This document shows positions 38,558 through 50,645 of a stretch of 64,000 nucleotides of DNA, one piece after another. The position numbers were made by a program, and so were the translations under genes. The DNA lies in assembly GCA_013397435.1 (NCBI GenBank), contig VZRG01002513.1:1-64000 (forward strand), given 5' to 3'. The notes beneath the pieces were generated by a model that did no database searches, was not told the origin of the DNA, and was given only the letters and a program-made list of their open reading frames with translations. Every line of letters begins with the position of its first letter. Position 1 is the stretch's first letter. This stretch comes from Erythrocercus mccallii (Eukaryota > Chordata > Aves > Passeriformes > Dicruridae).

Positions 38558-40962
38558 TGAGGAAAAAAAAGGCAATTTTAATTTTTTTTTTGTACTGAGC
38601 CATCCTTGCTGCTTGCAGAAAATAAGATGTATAATTTATGTTCATTTCCCAGAAGATTGACAATTTTGTCCTAAAAGCCTGTAGGGACTTTAATACTCCA
38701 GAGTCAGCACTCCAAGGACTAGTAACAAAAAGCAGCACTCCACTGCAGACAAACTAATCCTCCAACAATGTTTCATTCAATCAAAAAATTCTGCAGATTG
38801 GAGGTGTTACTGCATGCCTGTGTTTTCAAGAGATTATTGTGAATGAACCGTATTTTCCACTGAATAGTAACAGCAAAACAGCCTTCCCATCTAAATGTTT
38901 CACATGATAATTTTGGACTAAATGAGCAAAGATTGGGAAACAAGCAATTTTTTGTTTTAACCTTTCCCCTTTTGAGTATGCAAACAAAAGTGGCTTTGAG
39001 AAAAATTAATATTTGTGGTTGAAATTCCTAAAGTGAAATTTCTTTTATATTGTGTGGTACCTATTTTTCTTTGACTAAAAATGGAAAAAAGAATTGCTGA
39101 GAAATTTTGTTATAACACACTTGAATTAATTTTGCCACATGTATGTCTAGATATTTTCCCCATGTATGTGGTTTGTTTTGCAAAATCAATACCTGATGGA
39201 ACTTTTCCAGTACATGCAGTTTTCTACAAAATTTGGCTTTACAAAACATCCTCCTTCAGACAAAATCTTGTTTCTGACATGTCATGATCTTAGTGGAGTG
39301 CCTATATCCTGTTTTGCAGATGCTCAGCTATCTGCTTTTGTGTCTGAAAGTGTTCACGTGTGTCCTGATGGTAGAGCTGAATATTTAAAAACCAAAATCT
39401 GTCTGCAGAAAGAGTATGGCTAAAGCCTCCATGGCGGAGGTGACAGGTCAAGTCCCAAATTTGCTATTCCCTTCATTAAAGGCTTATGTCTGATCCGAAG
39501 GGGCTCACAAAGGATGTGAGTAGCATTCTGCCAGTCTTAGGATAGTTTTAAAGTTCCTTAAATCCTCCCCAAACAGCTCTCTGGTGAAATGCACAAAGAT
39601 AAGTGATGGTCCAGTTGCCAGTCTTTTCATAGCAAAACTCAAGTCCCTGCAAATTACTGTCAGATGTGGAGGGGATTCACAGAGGGCTCAGGAGCCTGTT
39701 TGTGTCCCCCTTTTCAGGCCTGTTTGGGGAAAAATGGGTCTGTTCAGGCCTGTCATGGTGAATATCCAGGTGTTGGACTGGGTAGCTGTCAGCTGGATGC
39801 TTTTCCACATCCTAAAAGAAAAATCCCAACAAGGTAATGAAACCAGCTGAACTGTTCATCCAAAGCCAGGGATGGGTTGGTGCCCTGTGAAATCCACATT
39901 GCCAAATAATCTAATGACACAGTGACTGCTTTAGTTATGGGCTGCTCTTTATTTCTGTTCATGTCTTCTTCTTAGTAATTAAATGTTTTGGTTGTAAGGC
40001 TCAGAGCCGAGCTTCACAGAGCAGAGATGAAATTTCAGCCTAGATTATGAAGGCTTTTGCTGTCAAATACTGCAATGGTACGAATGGACACTCACAGCTT
40101 ATTAAACAGGGAACAACTCCACTGATGCCCACAATCCCACCTGGCATTTTTAATGGCTGCGATCGAAGAGTAGGGGACAAAGGTGTGATCATAATGAAGG
40201 CAGCGTGGGGAGGGAAGTGGTGGTGATGGAGTGTTTGTACTGGTAGTTGTTTTATGAAGAAAACAAAACGAAAAGGAGGGAGAAGGGAGAAAAGAAAAAT
40301 TAGTGTATCGGGGGAGATGTGTGTATTTATGAACCAAAGCCCTCTTTCCATAAAGTGAGGGGGGAAAGGGTCTTTTAGCCAAAGGAGGTCATTCCATGCA
40401 AAGCTCTAAAGGAAAGAGGATTTTTGAACAATGAAAGAGGGGGAGAATCTGTTTCTTACACTTTAATGATTTTTTTTGCTTCTCATAGATAGGAACTGGA
40501 ACTCCACACTATTAGCCACAAATGGCATTTTGAAATGACTTTTTTTTTTTGGGCAAACCCAAAAGACATTGCTAAGATTTACATTTTCAAATATATGCTG
40601 ACCTTTTTTTCCTCTTTCTTTTAGTTCATTTGTCATCAGTATGTAATTGAATCAATATATTTCCTGATCAACCCAAAGATTGAATAAGGTCATGGGAAGC
40701 CATGTGTGGACATTAAAAATCATTATTTTACTCAAAATGAGCAGAGATGGCATAGACCATTCAGAGTTCCAAATGAAATTCTATTAGATTCTATTACACT
40801 TTTACAATTATAGAGACGTTCCAATATTACAAGGGGAAATGAAGTCATAATAAAAAAGCCCAGAGGTGTATTACAAAGAAATGGGCATACTATTTTTCTA
40901 GTTAAAAACTTGATGAAAGGAGCTCTGCTACTTTTCAGTTGCTGAGATGTGACCTTGTTCTT

Positions 40963-40984
40963 AAAAAAAAAAAAGAAAAAAAAA
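40963..40984 (+). repeat. A-rich tract
   Basis: Twelve A, one G, then nine A. A simple repeat with no recognisable retroposon attached. Confidence 0.9.
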
Positions 40985-42756
40985 TACCAGGAGTCAGTTT
41001 TCTCCTAACCATTTACATTTCTTGTTTCACAGCATGTTTCTAAGGAGGACAGGATGTATAATCTGATTTCAATTGTAAAAATATTTATAGAAAGATGCAA
41101 TTAAATAGGTCTGACATATTTAAACACAAATCATTTTAGTGGCTGATACTGGAAAAGTAGCTTTGGAGAGCTGCTTGCCTGTTTATGGAAGCCGGAAAGA
41201 TAGGAGCTTTTGGATTGTAAGAGACATGAATCTGATTATTTTATATCCTTTCCCTAACTGTTCCTGTTTACTTCATCTCTCCACCCTTGCTGAAGGGTTT
41301 GGTCAAGCTGCAAATCTCGGATTTGAGGCAAACTTCTATAATTTTTTGGAAGATCCAGAATTGATGGGGAATTGTTTCTGTACCTTGGGAATGTAGCTGT
41401 ATACCTTGGGAATGCGCAGGTGAGGATAAGGTTACTGCAGAGTTTTAAAGGCACAGTCATTGCACGACCAAAGACTGTCTCATCTTGGCAGTCCATGGAG
41501 AAGAGTGGAGGTTGAACCCCATTCCAGTTCTGCAGGAATGGGGGAGGGTTTGTGTGTCATCTTTTTTTTAAGATTCAAGTAGGCTGTTCTGTACTTAAAT
41601 ATTTTGGCCTAGGTGATAAAGAGTTTCTCTACCACTGCATCCAAAGAAATAAGGCAAAGTATTGAGACTGCTCAGAGACAAATTAATTGAAAAATGAAGC
41701 AATGAGATGTTACCTGGGATACACAAGGAACAGAGGAAGATGGTGCAGCACATTCCAATCTCCTAACTACATATAAAAAAGTTACTAAGGAAATACAAAA
41801 TTGAGGAATGAAGATGCAGAAATAGCCTAGATTAAAGCATAAAGGTGGAGTCCTACTCCTTCTGTAAGGCTTCTGCAGATCTGCTGAGAAAACTCTGGTC
41901 ATGTTGAGAAATGCTCTTTGGTGCATACGGGGATATGTTCACATACAGGATTCTAGACTGACACAGGCTGTAAAGATATCTGAGTTTCCATGGGGGTATG
42001 AAGAAGGAAACAGGTTTTCTGCACAACTTTTTAGTTCTGTAAGTCAGATAGCAACTTTGAAGGCATCTATTAAACCCTAGAATAATGTCTATTACGCACC
42101 ACAATAAACTATAGTCATTTTCAGAAACGAACACTTCAGAGATCACCAAGTGAAGCCTGTGAAGGGGTCAGATAAGAAGCATAATCTCTTCTTTCCAAAG
42201 TTTGGGGCACTAGCAGATCTGCTCTGGGAGAATTCCTAGTATAAGGTCACTGCTTGTTTCCTTTTTGCATGGTTAAAGGCAGAAACTGTGTTTCAAGACA
42301 GAAAGAGGTATTTGAAGAGCCCCCTGGTAATGCCAGTGGGTGTTGGAGCCTTAATCTTCTGTAGTGTTTCTAATGTTTTGGAATATTGACAATATTCCCT
42401 CAGTACCTGAGCTTGTTTCTGCAAGTTATAAAGTCATCTAGGGTCCCTCCAGGTACTTTTCAGACAGTTTACGCAGACAAGTCAACAAATTGTGGTTATA
42501 TTTCCAAAGGTGAGTGAGCTGTGCTGCTGGATGAGTACCTTCTGAGCACGTCTATTATTCAGCCTTTATTTTACGTCATTGAATAAATGGAATTAATTTG
42601 TAATTTCAGGACATACATGGCAGGTTTACTCTTGGCTCTCTTAGAAGCTGCCAAAAGTCTGTTTGAACGTGAATGGAGGATAAGATCTCTAATGTGTTCC
42701 ACTGGTGCCATTAGGGCTTTTTTCCAGACACTTCTTATGGATGCTTTAGAGTAAAT

Positions 42757-43155
42757 ACCATGGAACTGTAGAATGGTTTGGGCTGGAAGCTCCAACCCCG
42801 TTGCCATGGGCAGGGACAACTTCCACCAGACCAGGCTGCTCAGAGCTCCATCCAACCTGGTCTAGAACACTTCCAGGGATGAGGCATCCACAGATTCTCA
42901 AGGCAACTTGTTTCAATGCTTCACCAACCCCACAGTAAAGAATTCCTTCTGTATATCTAACCTAAATCTACTCTCTCAGTCTGAAGCTCTTCCCCTTGTC
43001 CTGTCACTATATTCCTGTAAAAATTCCCTCTCCAGCTTTCTAGTAAGTTCCCTTCAGGTACTGGAAAGCCACCAGGTTACCTTGAAACCCTTTTTTTCCA
43101 GGCTGGACAAACCCAGTTCTCTCAGCCTTTCCTCATAGGAGAGGTGCTCCAGTAG
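42757..43155 (-). mobile_element. CR1 LINE, 3' fragment, 5'-truncated
   Basis: About 400 bases match the CR1 consensus in reverse orientation from end to end. GAATGGTTTGGGCTGGAAG is followed by GTTGCCATGGGCAGGGACAA, then CCAGACCAGGCTGCTCAGAG, CACTTCCAGGGATGAGGCAT, ACAGTAAAGAATTCCTTC, CTTGTCCTGTCACTA, CTCTCCAGCTTTCT, CCAGGCTGGACAA and CATAGGAGAGGTGCTCCAG. The left edge carries degenerate copies of the terminal ATTCTATG-type octamer, so the element runs right to left. It covers the 3' untranslated region and probably the end of the reverse-transcriptase ORF. The 5' part is missing, as is usual for CR1. Frames crossing it on the plus strand are antisense artefacts. Divergence from consensus suggests an old, inactive copy. 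Confidence 0.93.
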
Positions 43156-46100
43156 CTGATGTCTTGGTTCTGGATAGCAATATTGCATCTGCTATTTTGA
43201 CTTATTAAAGGGCAAATCTGGTGGGGTTGTTCGTTTGTTCTGTGCAATGGTGATCCTTTTTTTTTTTTTACCTGGGGAAGAGACTTCTTAAACAGGTTGG
43301 TGGATTTTGGCACCTCTTCAGGACTTGTGCAACCTCACAGCTTTCAATCAAATAGTAGCAGAACATGTTTTAGCAGTAGGGGTGGCTACTAAATATGTGG
43401 TAAATGAATACAAATCTAGATTCTTTCATGTCTCTCCTGGGAGTGGTAATCCTGAAAATCTATCTTTACTTGTCTTCTTAAAGCCTCTTGCTGGGATAAA
43501 TGTATTTTGAACTGGCGTATATCTTAGAAGGTCCTGTCCTAGGCCTGTGAAAGGAGTTAGTTCAGAATGCAATGAGGAGGAATAAAAATTTCTTAGAGTT
43601 CTGTAGTCTGTACTAAATTAGGCTGAAGTCACCTCCAAAGCAATAGACTGATCTGGAGTCTTGAGCACAAATTTCTACCTGCTACCTTGAGGTTGTGCTG
43701 TGAGATTTGTTTTAGGCCAGTTGTGTAATGAAAATATGTGCAAGTGTCCCAGCAGCTTTTAAATGGGTAAGTAATAATTGATGAAACAGTCAATTGCTGG
43801 AATGACCTCCCCACACCCTCCTAGCAGTTACTGAGACATTAAAGTGACAGAGATGGGATCAAGCTAGCAAATGGGAATGTGCATTGCTGTCTTCTCTGGA
43901 TGATTTCCAGCCACTGCAACTATTTTGAGCCCAGAATATTGTGCAATAGTTTTGAAAGCAAATGCTTAATGAAAAACTGAATTTAAATGTCATGACTCTT
44001 TAGTGGGCTCTTTCACCTATAAATACTTACAGTTTTGCCATTATTCTTACCCTCTCTGTTCATTTGTCAGTGTGTTTTTTCTACATGGATAAAATGGAAA
44101 AAACAGCAGGAAAAAATAGAGAAGTAAGATTTATTTATTTTTTTAAGCCAAAACCTTTGTCCAGCTCTATTTAGTATTCATTCTTTCCAAATGTTAACCA
44201 CAAAAATTCATTTTGGCAATAACCTAGCAAGAAAACAGGTGAATATTTTGCACCATTTTCACAGAAGCTGACTGATTTGAAGGGCAAATTTTGCTTTCCT
44301 GTCTTGTACTCCATAGTACCTGCCCTCCTTCATGAGGAGAGCTATTTGAGTCTGACCTTAAATGATTTGTTGAAACCCAGAAAAGCAGTCAGTGTTAGAG
44401 TGGAGGAATTTTGTCTTCTAATCCAGAGTTCAAATGACAAAACCATATATCTGATAAAATGAAATTTAAACCTGTGATACTGCATACCATACAGCACATT
44501 TAAAATGCATTTACTTCCCCACCCCAGGAGCTTCAATAGCTCCAAAATAACTTTTAAAAATAAATTGTTTATTGAAAGATTAAGGGCATTTTATTGACTT
44601 TGCAGTTATGGCCAATTTCACTGCATTTTTGTGACCGTATCTAGTCACAGATAGTCTCTTTGCTACGTGTGATGGTTTTATTATGTGAAAGAAGTCTACC
44701 TTCTGCTTATCCTTCCCTTGCTCTCATCCTCACAGACTCCAAGTTCCCCCAATGCTTTGTATGTCAAACTATCTCTCTCAATTCAAATCCTTCCTTAAGA
44801 GATGGCTTCTGTGCAGATTTCCTATAACGATTCCCCCAAGATATCCATAGTGATTTGAGAGAGGACTTTCATCTATTGTGGCACGTGTGGTTGGTGACAC
44901 AATTTCTGAACCTAATACCTCTGTGTTCAGAAGAGTTTTGAAGAAGTCTTTAAGAAAAAAATGAAACACTCTTCTTTTCTTTTGCTTGTCGTTTTTATTC
45001 ACCATGCCTCTGTAAGAAAAAAAAAAGCTCATTTTAAAGCCAGCTAAATGAACAGATCAGATTTTAAATATGCAGAATAAATGTTAATTAGTTCACAAAG
45101 AGTTTAAACATCAGCAGCTTTGTTAAAATCCTGTAGTGTCCTCCACATCCAAGTACATGTAGACCTCCAGTGAAAGTGAAAGTAAACTTTTGCATTTTGG
45201 TGGCTCTTGCAGCCTTTCTGTGCTTTCCTGTCCTGTCCTGTGGGCTGAGCACAGAGCTGTGGTGCTTCTGCAGTGTCTCCATCATGAAGAACAGAGGCAG
45301 TCTGCCCCTTGTGGGAGGTTCCCAACCAGGGAGAGTCTTAAGTTCAGTTTTATAAAGCTAGAGCTTATTATTGAGCAGAGTGGTGCCAGTTCTGCCTTTG
45401 CAGCTGAGCCTTTACCCAAACATTAAATTAAAATATTTCTTTCCTTTCTTCCTTCTTATTTAGCAGATTAATTTCCTCTTTCCCTCCTTTACTGACTTCT
45501 GTATTATCATGGATGGATTTTTTTTTAAATCAAAATAATATGGACTAATCCCTTTTTGTGGACAGGGATGCACAATAAGTTGTGAAAATAAGGGGTGTAT
45601 TGTGTGGTAGTTGCACACATGACTGTATTGAACAGCCTTCTAAAGCACCTGTGTGCTGCTAATCTCTGCAAATGAGACAGAATTAGCTGACCTCTGCTCT
45701 GGTATGGCAATTTCTATGCTCAAGGAATTTTCTGGTAATGTTCTACAGTCACAGAAAATGAGGTGGGGGGAAATATTTGGAAATGTTTTTATTCATTAGT
45801 TTTTAAATTGACTTGTGGGTGTTTGTTTTGTGTGGTGTTTTTTGTGTTGATTTTTTCTTTGAATGTTTATTATATTTGGAGGGGAAAAAATGACCAATAA
45901 CAGTAGTCATGCAAATGGCACTTTCTCCTAACAGAGACTGGATGGATCTGAAATCCCCAGGAGCCAAATAAACTCTAAGGAGTTCTGTAAAATGACACAT
46001 TGTTGCAAGGGATTTTGTGACTTACGACCACTGTGCAAGTATGAACCAGCAAGCACACATAAAAATAGACTTTGTGGAATTGTGGTAATTTTTAATCATA

Positions 46101-47619
46101 AGCCTACAGTGCTTACAGTATTTCAGTCCTCTCTTGTTCAATATTTGACTCATGTCTGTCCTGTGGCTTCTGCTTGGCTAAAGGCGCTTTAAAAGCGGAG
46201 TCATGGCTTTTAATTTCAGTCCAAGAGAAGGTAGCTTTTGGAAGGTGGGCTGAAAACATGCAAACCAAAACAGTCTTTAAAAAAAAAAAAAAGATACCCT
46301 TCCCCCTGTATTTGTTTTGGATCCTTTGAACTGGAACCTTTGAGATAATAGGTGTATCATGGATATAGATCTATAATCCATGACCTTATTACAAGTGATA
46401 AATTAATATTTGCAAACCTAATTGCCTCACTAAAGTACCCACACCTGTCCTAACTTACTACTTCCATTTTTCAAGCTGCCACAGAAAGCAGCTGATCACC
46501 ATTCTCTACTTAAATAAATCTACATTTAGTGGGCAGAGTGAAGAACAATATCCTACTCATACACATTAAAAAAAGGTGCCAGGTGACACACAGATAGAAA
46601 TAGCTTGGAAAAAAAATGTGGTTTAACCTAAAAGCTTTGACCAGAAAGATGTTTAACTCATAGGCTTCACAGAGGTACCACCTTGAAGCTAATGGGCTGA
46701 GACCAGTATAAATGAGAGGACAACCCGGCCACTTGTGTTGAAATACCCAGGGCCCCTTTCTCTTGGGTGCTGATCTCATTCCCCTGTCACTCTAGTGCTT
46801 CTCTCAAGCACACTGTCCCACTCAGGCACAGCCTCTCCAGTTCCTACCCGTGTCTTACTCAGACAAGCTCTCTTTATCAATTAGCAGGCACCTGACCAAG
46901 TGGAATTTGAAACAAGAAATATTCCTCTGTCATTAAGCAAGGCATGTTTCTGCAGAGTCTAGTCCTGTTAGATTTCCTGAATAAAGTTGAATTGAATCAC
47001 TGTGTAACCTTTTGGTGATGCAGCAGGTTTTCCAGTAGTCATATCTCTGGCTTTTGTTATTAACATGGTCTGTAATATTGTGGTTGAAGGGAATGAACAA
47101 ATATTTTTCTCACTGCTTTTCCCCCTGGATTCTGGAAGCAGAAATCCAAAGGATATTTCAATTCTTTTGCATATGATCTAGCCACTCCTCTGTGCAATGT
47201 TTGTTTTCTCTGATCATCTTAACTTTGTAAACCAGGTATTAATCCCACTTTGCACATGTTTCTCCAATGTATTTTAATCTCCTAAGAACGAAGTGTCCAG
47301 TATGCATATTGGTCCCAGTGCACAGGTGTTTGGAACAAAGTGATAAATGGGAATATATTGATTAGGAAACTCAGCTCTAATTTCTCAAATGTCACTGAAT
47401 AAGAGATCACTCTCGTGAAGCAGGATTATCTAGTTTGAATACTTCTAGGATTCTTCTGGAATCCTAGCCATCTGTTTCAGAAATCATTAGTGGATTGCTA
47501 ATAATAGAGCAGGGTAGAATCTCTTCAGTGTCTTCAGGCTTCCTTCTCAAAACTAAGCAGTACTTAAAAAACAAACATAACCAAACAACCCTTCCCCCAT
47601 TCCCTGTTTCCCTCCTACC
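43156..47619. other. Non-coding DNA, no gene recognised
   Basis: Unique AT-rich sequence after the CR1 fragment. It contains a T13 run at 43257-43269 near the CR1 boundary, an A14 run at 46279-46292, and T-rich patches near 45520 and 45790-45860. Short frames are scattered and not protein-like. The segment ends at the assembly gap. Confidence 0.6.
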
Positions 47620-47704
47620 NNNNNNNNNNNNNNNNNNNNNNNNNNNNNNNNNNNNNNNNNNNNNNNNNNNNNNNNNNNNNNNNNNNNNNNNNNNNNNNNN
47701 NNNN
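47620..47704. other. Assembly gap (85 N)
   Basis: Eighty-five consecutive N. The left flank is C-rich (CCCTTCCCCCATTCCC and CCCTCCTACC) next to an A-rich AAACAAAC stretch, so a hard-to-sequence low-complexity repeat probably lies in the gap. The real gap size is unknown. Confidence 0.99.
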
Positions 47705-48384
47705 AAATACCCTTAGAAAGTCAAAGCAGATATGAAAATAGAATTTGTTTGGAAATCAAGTGCAGGGTCACTGTGAAGAGGGTAGGAATTGAATGAGAAT
47801 TTCCATAAAGAAAGTGAATATACTTCCAGAGGCATATAATGGGCTGATTTAAAATCTGATGTTGACAAAGAGAATAAGATGTGAGGAAAGTAAGAGCAAG
47901 ATAGAATCCAGTGTGTAAAAGCCACAGGTGATACTTAATAAGCAGTAAATTAGCAGAAGGATAGATATTGCCTTTTTTGTGGTAATATCAAGGCTTTCAG
48001 GTTTTTTAACAAGTTTTTAACTTCAAAATTAACTGAAGAGCAATGCAAAGAATAGGAAGGTAATTGTGAATTAGGAGCCAAATTATGCCAGGCACAATTG
48101 AATAAGTTCTGACTTTTCTTACTGACAGACATGTATATTAATAGTTGGCACTTATTGAACCAAATATGAATATTCATCTTCATTTATATTTCAAGGCCTT
48201 TCATTCCTCAAGGACCACAGTGCTTTTGACCAATTTTCATCCACATTACTAAAATGACAGCTTTCACTCCTGGGCCCTGACAGAGGTCTGCAGAATTCAT
48301 TGGAGGTCCTGGGAGGAGGGAACCAGCTCCCGCTCCCAGCTGTCCACAAACACTCATTAAGAGAGGCAAATATCCAGCAGAATC
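47705..48384. other. Non-coding DNA
   Basis: AT-rich sequence right of the gap, with no recognisable gene or repeat. Confidence 0.6.
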
Positions 48385-48560
48385 TCTGTGAGAATTTTTA
48401 ATCACGCAAAGGCTCTGCTAATTAGGTAGCTGATGGGGCATAGAGAGCACAAGGACGAATTCTTTAAACAAAGGACTAGAAACTTTAAGAGCTTTAATTA
48501 CTTGGGCACAGAGTTCATTTCAGAACTTGGGAGCAAATTATTCTAATAACAATAAGACCA
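48385..48560. promoter_or_regulatory. Candidate conserved non-coding element (48.4 kb)
   Basis: A compact block with TTTAATCACGCAAAGG, CTGCTAATTAGGTAGC, AAACAAAGGAC, GCTTTAATTACTTGGG and ATTCTAATAACAATAAG words. These resemble homeodomain and SOX-type sites. It has no coding frame and no repeat. The call is inference from motif texture only. Confidence 0.3.
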
Positions 48561-50203
48561 AGTAGAAGGCCATATTAGTGAGAATTGTGTGGAAAAGTTC
48601 AGTCTTCTTGGGCTGCCACAGCTGTGATTGGAGTGTATTGGAAACCGAGGGGGCTATAAAGGTATTAATAATAAACTTTATTCTGAACTGGATTTGATAC
48701 AAAGGATTTCCTATGCTCTTCTTTTCTGCTTTGTCAGGGAATATTGCACTGTTTTCTACACCTCAAAATGCTGGTGTAGGTCGATAGGTGGATATTTTTA
48801 CACAAATGAAGAACAATGTCTATTTTCAAAACAAAATCCCCCTTTTTGTTTAGTGCACCAGACTGTCTCCAAAACCTAACAACTGAAAATATGTTGCATT
48901 CTTGTAGACTAGAAGAAAATCCATTTCACTGGCTGAAAATTATGGATTTGGGGTTTTTTTATTTGTTTTGTAAGTGCATAAATAACATGCCTGGGTTGTA
49001 TGGTTTCTCCTAGGACACAGTCCAGGCTAAAACAATTTCCAGGATCCCTTTCTCCTAGGTGAAATAATAAAAAGAGACAGAAATTGTCAAGCAAAGGAAG
49101 ACGCAGAAGCTTGAGGGATTCAAATTAGGAAATTGTGCTCTCCTACTAGTTAAGAATAGAATATAGAAAATACACAGTCCTCTTTCCCTTGGAAAGTGGA
49201 AAACAGCTGATGTGCTACTCTTGTTATTGCTGCTGAGAAATCTTAGCAAGCTTGTCTGTAATTGAGCACGAGGGGCACATCCCGCCTGCATGCTGGATGA
49301 GAAGCTGATTTTCCTTGCACAATATTTGGGGTAGGAAGGAAAGGAGATATTTGCTGTCTGCATCCTTGGACATTTTTGCAGTCAGGGTAGGGGAGAACCA
49401 CAGTCTGATACACCTGTGTAGATTAGAAATCTTCTGTGAAGATATAGATTGAATGTTCATTTTTTAATGAAGGGATGGTGATTTGTCTAGGGTCACTCTC
49501 TGGCAAGGGGAAAGCTGACAACTTTTAAAATGTGTTTATATATGTTTTAAGAAAACTCTGTTCTAAGCAAAGGGTTGTTTCCCGGTAGATTTAGTGCAAA
49601 ACACATACAAGGATTACTCACATGTTAAATGCCGATGGAAACTTTAGTCTCCAAGAACAAGTTCTCTATCTAAGAGGCTGCTCACTGCTGCTGGGGAGAT
49701 GGGCTTGAATATGTCAGTTGAACATGGGTAAAAAGGTGAAAATGTAAGTTGTGATAATTGAGAGCTAAGTATTCTCAGTAAGTGATGGACTGGTGTTCAG
49801 AGCTGTGGAAAGAAATTGTAGAAAGAAAGAAATTTATGTCTGCAGAGAGAATTGGTCTGAGTTAAAGCTTAGCTATCAGTCTTGAAAGTTGAACAAATAT
49901 TCTGCTTGTGTTTGCTATTGAGCTTGCTGCATGCTTTATCCACTGCAGAGGAAAGGCACTGCTAAAGGAAAACCACTACCATCTGTGGCTGTAGACAGGC
50001 TTTCAGTTTGTGTGGGCTTTCCCCACATGAATAACCAGAGGTCTGAGTGCAGCATCATAGAGCTGAGTCGTTCCATTAGGAAGTCATTCTGCCCACTGTG
50101 GTCTCTCAGCCATTTGTGAGAGCAGCTAGACTAACAAAATGTGGTACTGACAGAAGAGCTTTTTCTTTTCATTGTTGCTTTTTGGTTTTCTTTTATTTCC
50201 CAG
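48561..50203. other. Non-coding DNA
   Basis: Unique sequence with scattered short frames on both strands, none recognisable. A polypyrimidine-rich stretch at about 50160-50203 leads into the exon-like segment that follows. Confidence 0.6.
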
Positions 50204-50292
50204 GAGAGCAGGTTAAGCTGACATGCAGGAGTAATTCTGTCACCTTAGATCCTAATATTTCTGACAGCAGTAAGAATAGAATAAACAAATAG
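50204..50292 (+). other. Candidate exon with a short Ig-like B-strand word (low confidence)
   Basis: A very strong acceptor, TTTTCTTTTATTTCCCAG, ends at 50203. The following phase-1 frame reads (G)EQVKLTCRSNS and stays open to TAG at 50290-50292. A donor-like GCA|GTAAGA at 50269/50270 would give a 66-base symmetric exon. G-x-x-V-x-L-x-C is the pattern around the first cysteine of immunoglobulin domains, and Ig exons are commonly phase 1. Against this, the cysteine lies too close to the exon start, and no second cysteine or tryptophan follows. It could easily be chance. Confidence 0.13.
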
Positions 50293-50554
50293 GTGGGGGA
50301 GAAAATGTGAGCAGGAGATGGGGAGAGGAAAGTCCCATATAGTACCTTCTTTTAAAACAATCCTTTTGTAATTTTGAAAAGCACTTAAGCTTCAGGTGCA
50401 CTATGCTGCCATTCTCTTCTTGCATCCTTTGGGGGAGTGGGAATAGTATAGTTTGCTTATTTTATGTGCTGCTCTGTTACAAAAAAACCCCAACCCTAAA
50501 CCAAAACTTTATAAAGCCCAGAGTCCACGAACATAGCTGAAAGTAATTGGATTT

Positions 50555-50645
50555 TTTGTGCATAAAAATATATTTAATCTACTTTTATTAATAAGTACTA
50601 TTATAAATATTATTTTAATATTTTACTTTAAAAATTATATAGAGC
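50555..50645. repeat. Extreme AT-rich tract
   Basis: About 90 bases consisting almost wholly of A and T, with TTATTAATAAG and ATAAATATTATTTTAATATT words. It is low-complexity DNA that melts easily. A matrix-attachment-like role is conceivable but cannot be supported here. Confidence 0.75.

Larger units (their letters stand above)
37201..42756. other. Non-coding DNA, no gene recognised
   Basis: Unique sequence with scattered homopolymers (T9 at 40543, an A-rich run at 40963-40984), a perfect 7-base-arm hairpin at 38541-38557, and a 21-bp-period duplication of TACCTTGGGAATG at 41381 and 41402. A 78-base stretch after an acceptor-like ATCATTTTAG near 41137 is open in one frame and ends at ATT|GTAAGA, but the context is weak and no family is recognised. 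Confidence 0.6.

Noticed and set aside
41137..41216. About 80-base segment after ATCATTTTAG, open in one frame, ending at ATT|GTAAGA
   Set aside because: The polypyrimidine tract is poor, the donor lacks G at -1, and the peptide is not recognisable. Kept only as a remark in the background entry.
42908..43138. 76-codon plus-strand frame
   Set aside because: It is antisense to the CR1 3' fragment, so it is a repeat artefact.
50478..50512. CCCCAACCCTAAACC string resembling telomeric repeat
   Set aside because: Only one CCCTAA unit is present, with no tandem array, so it is not an interstitial telomere.
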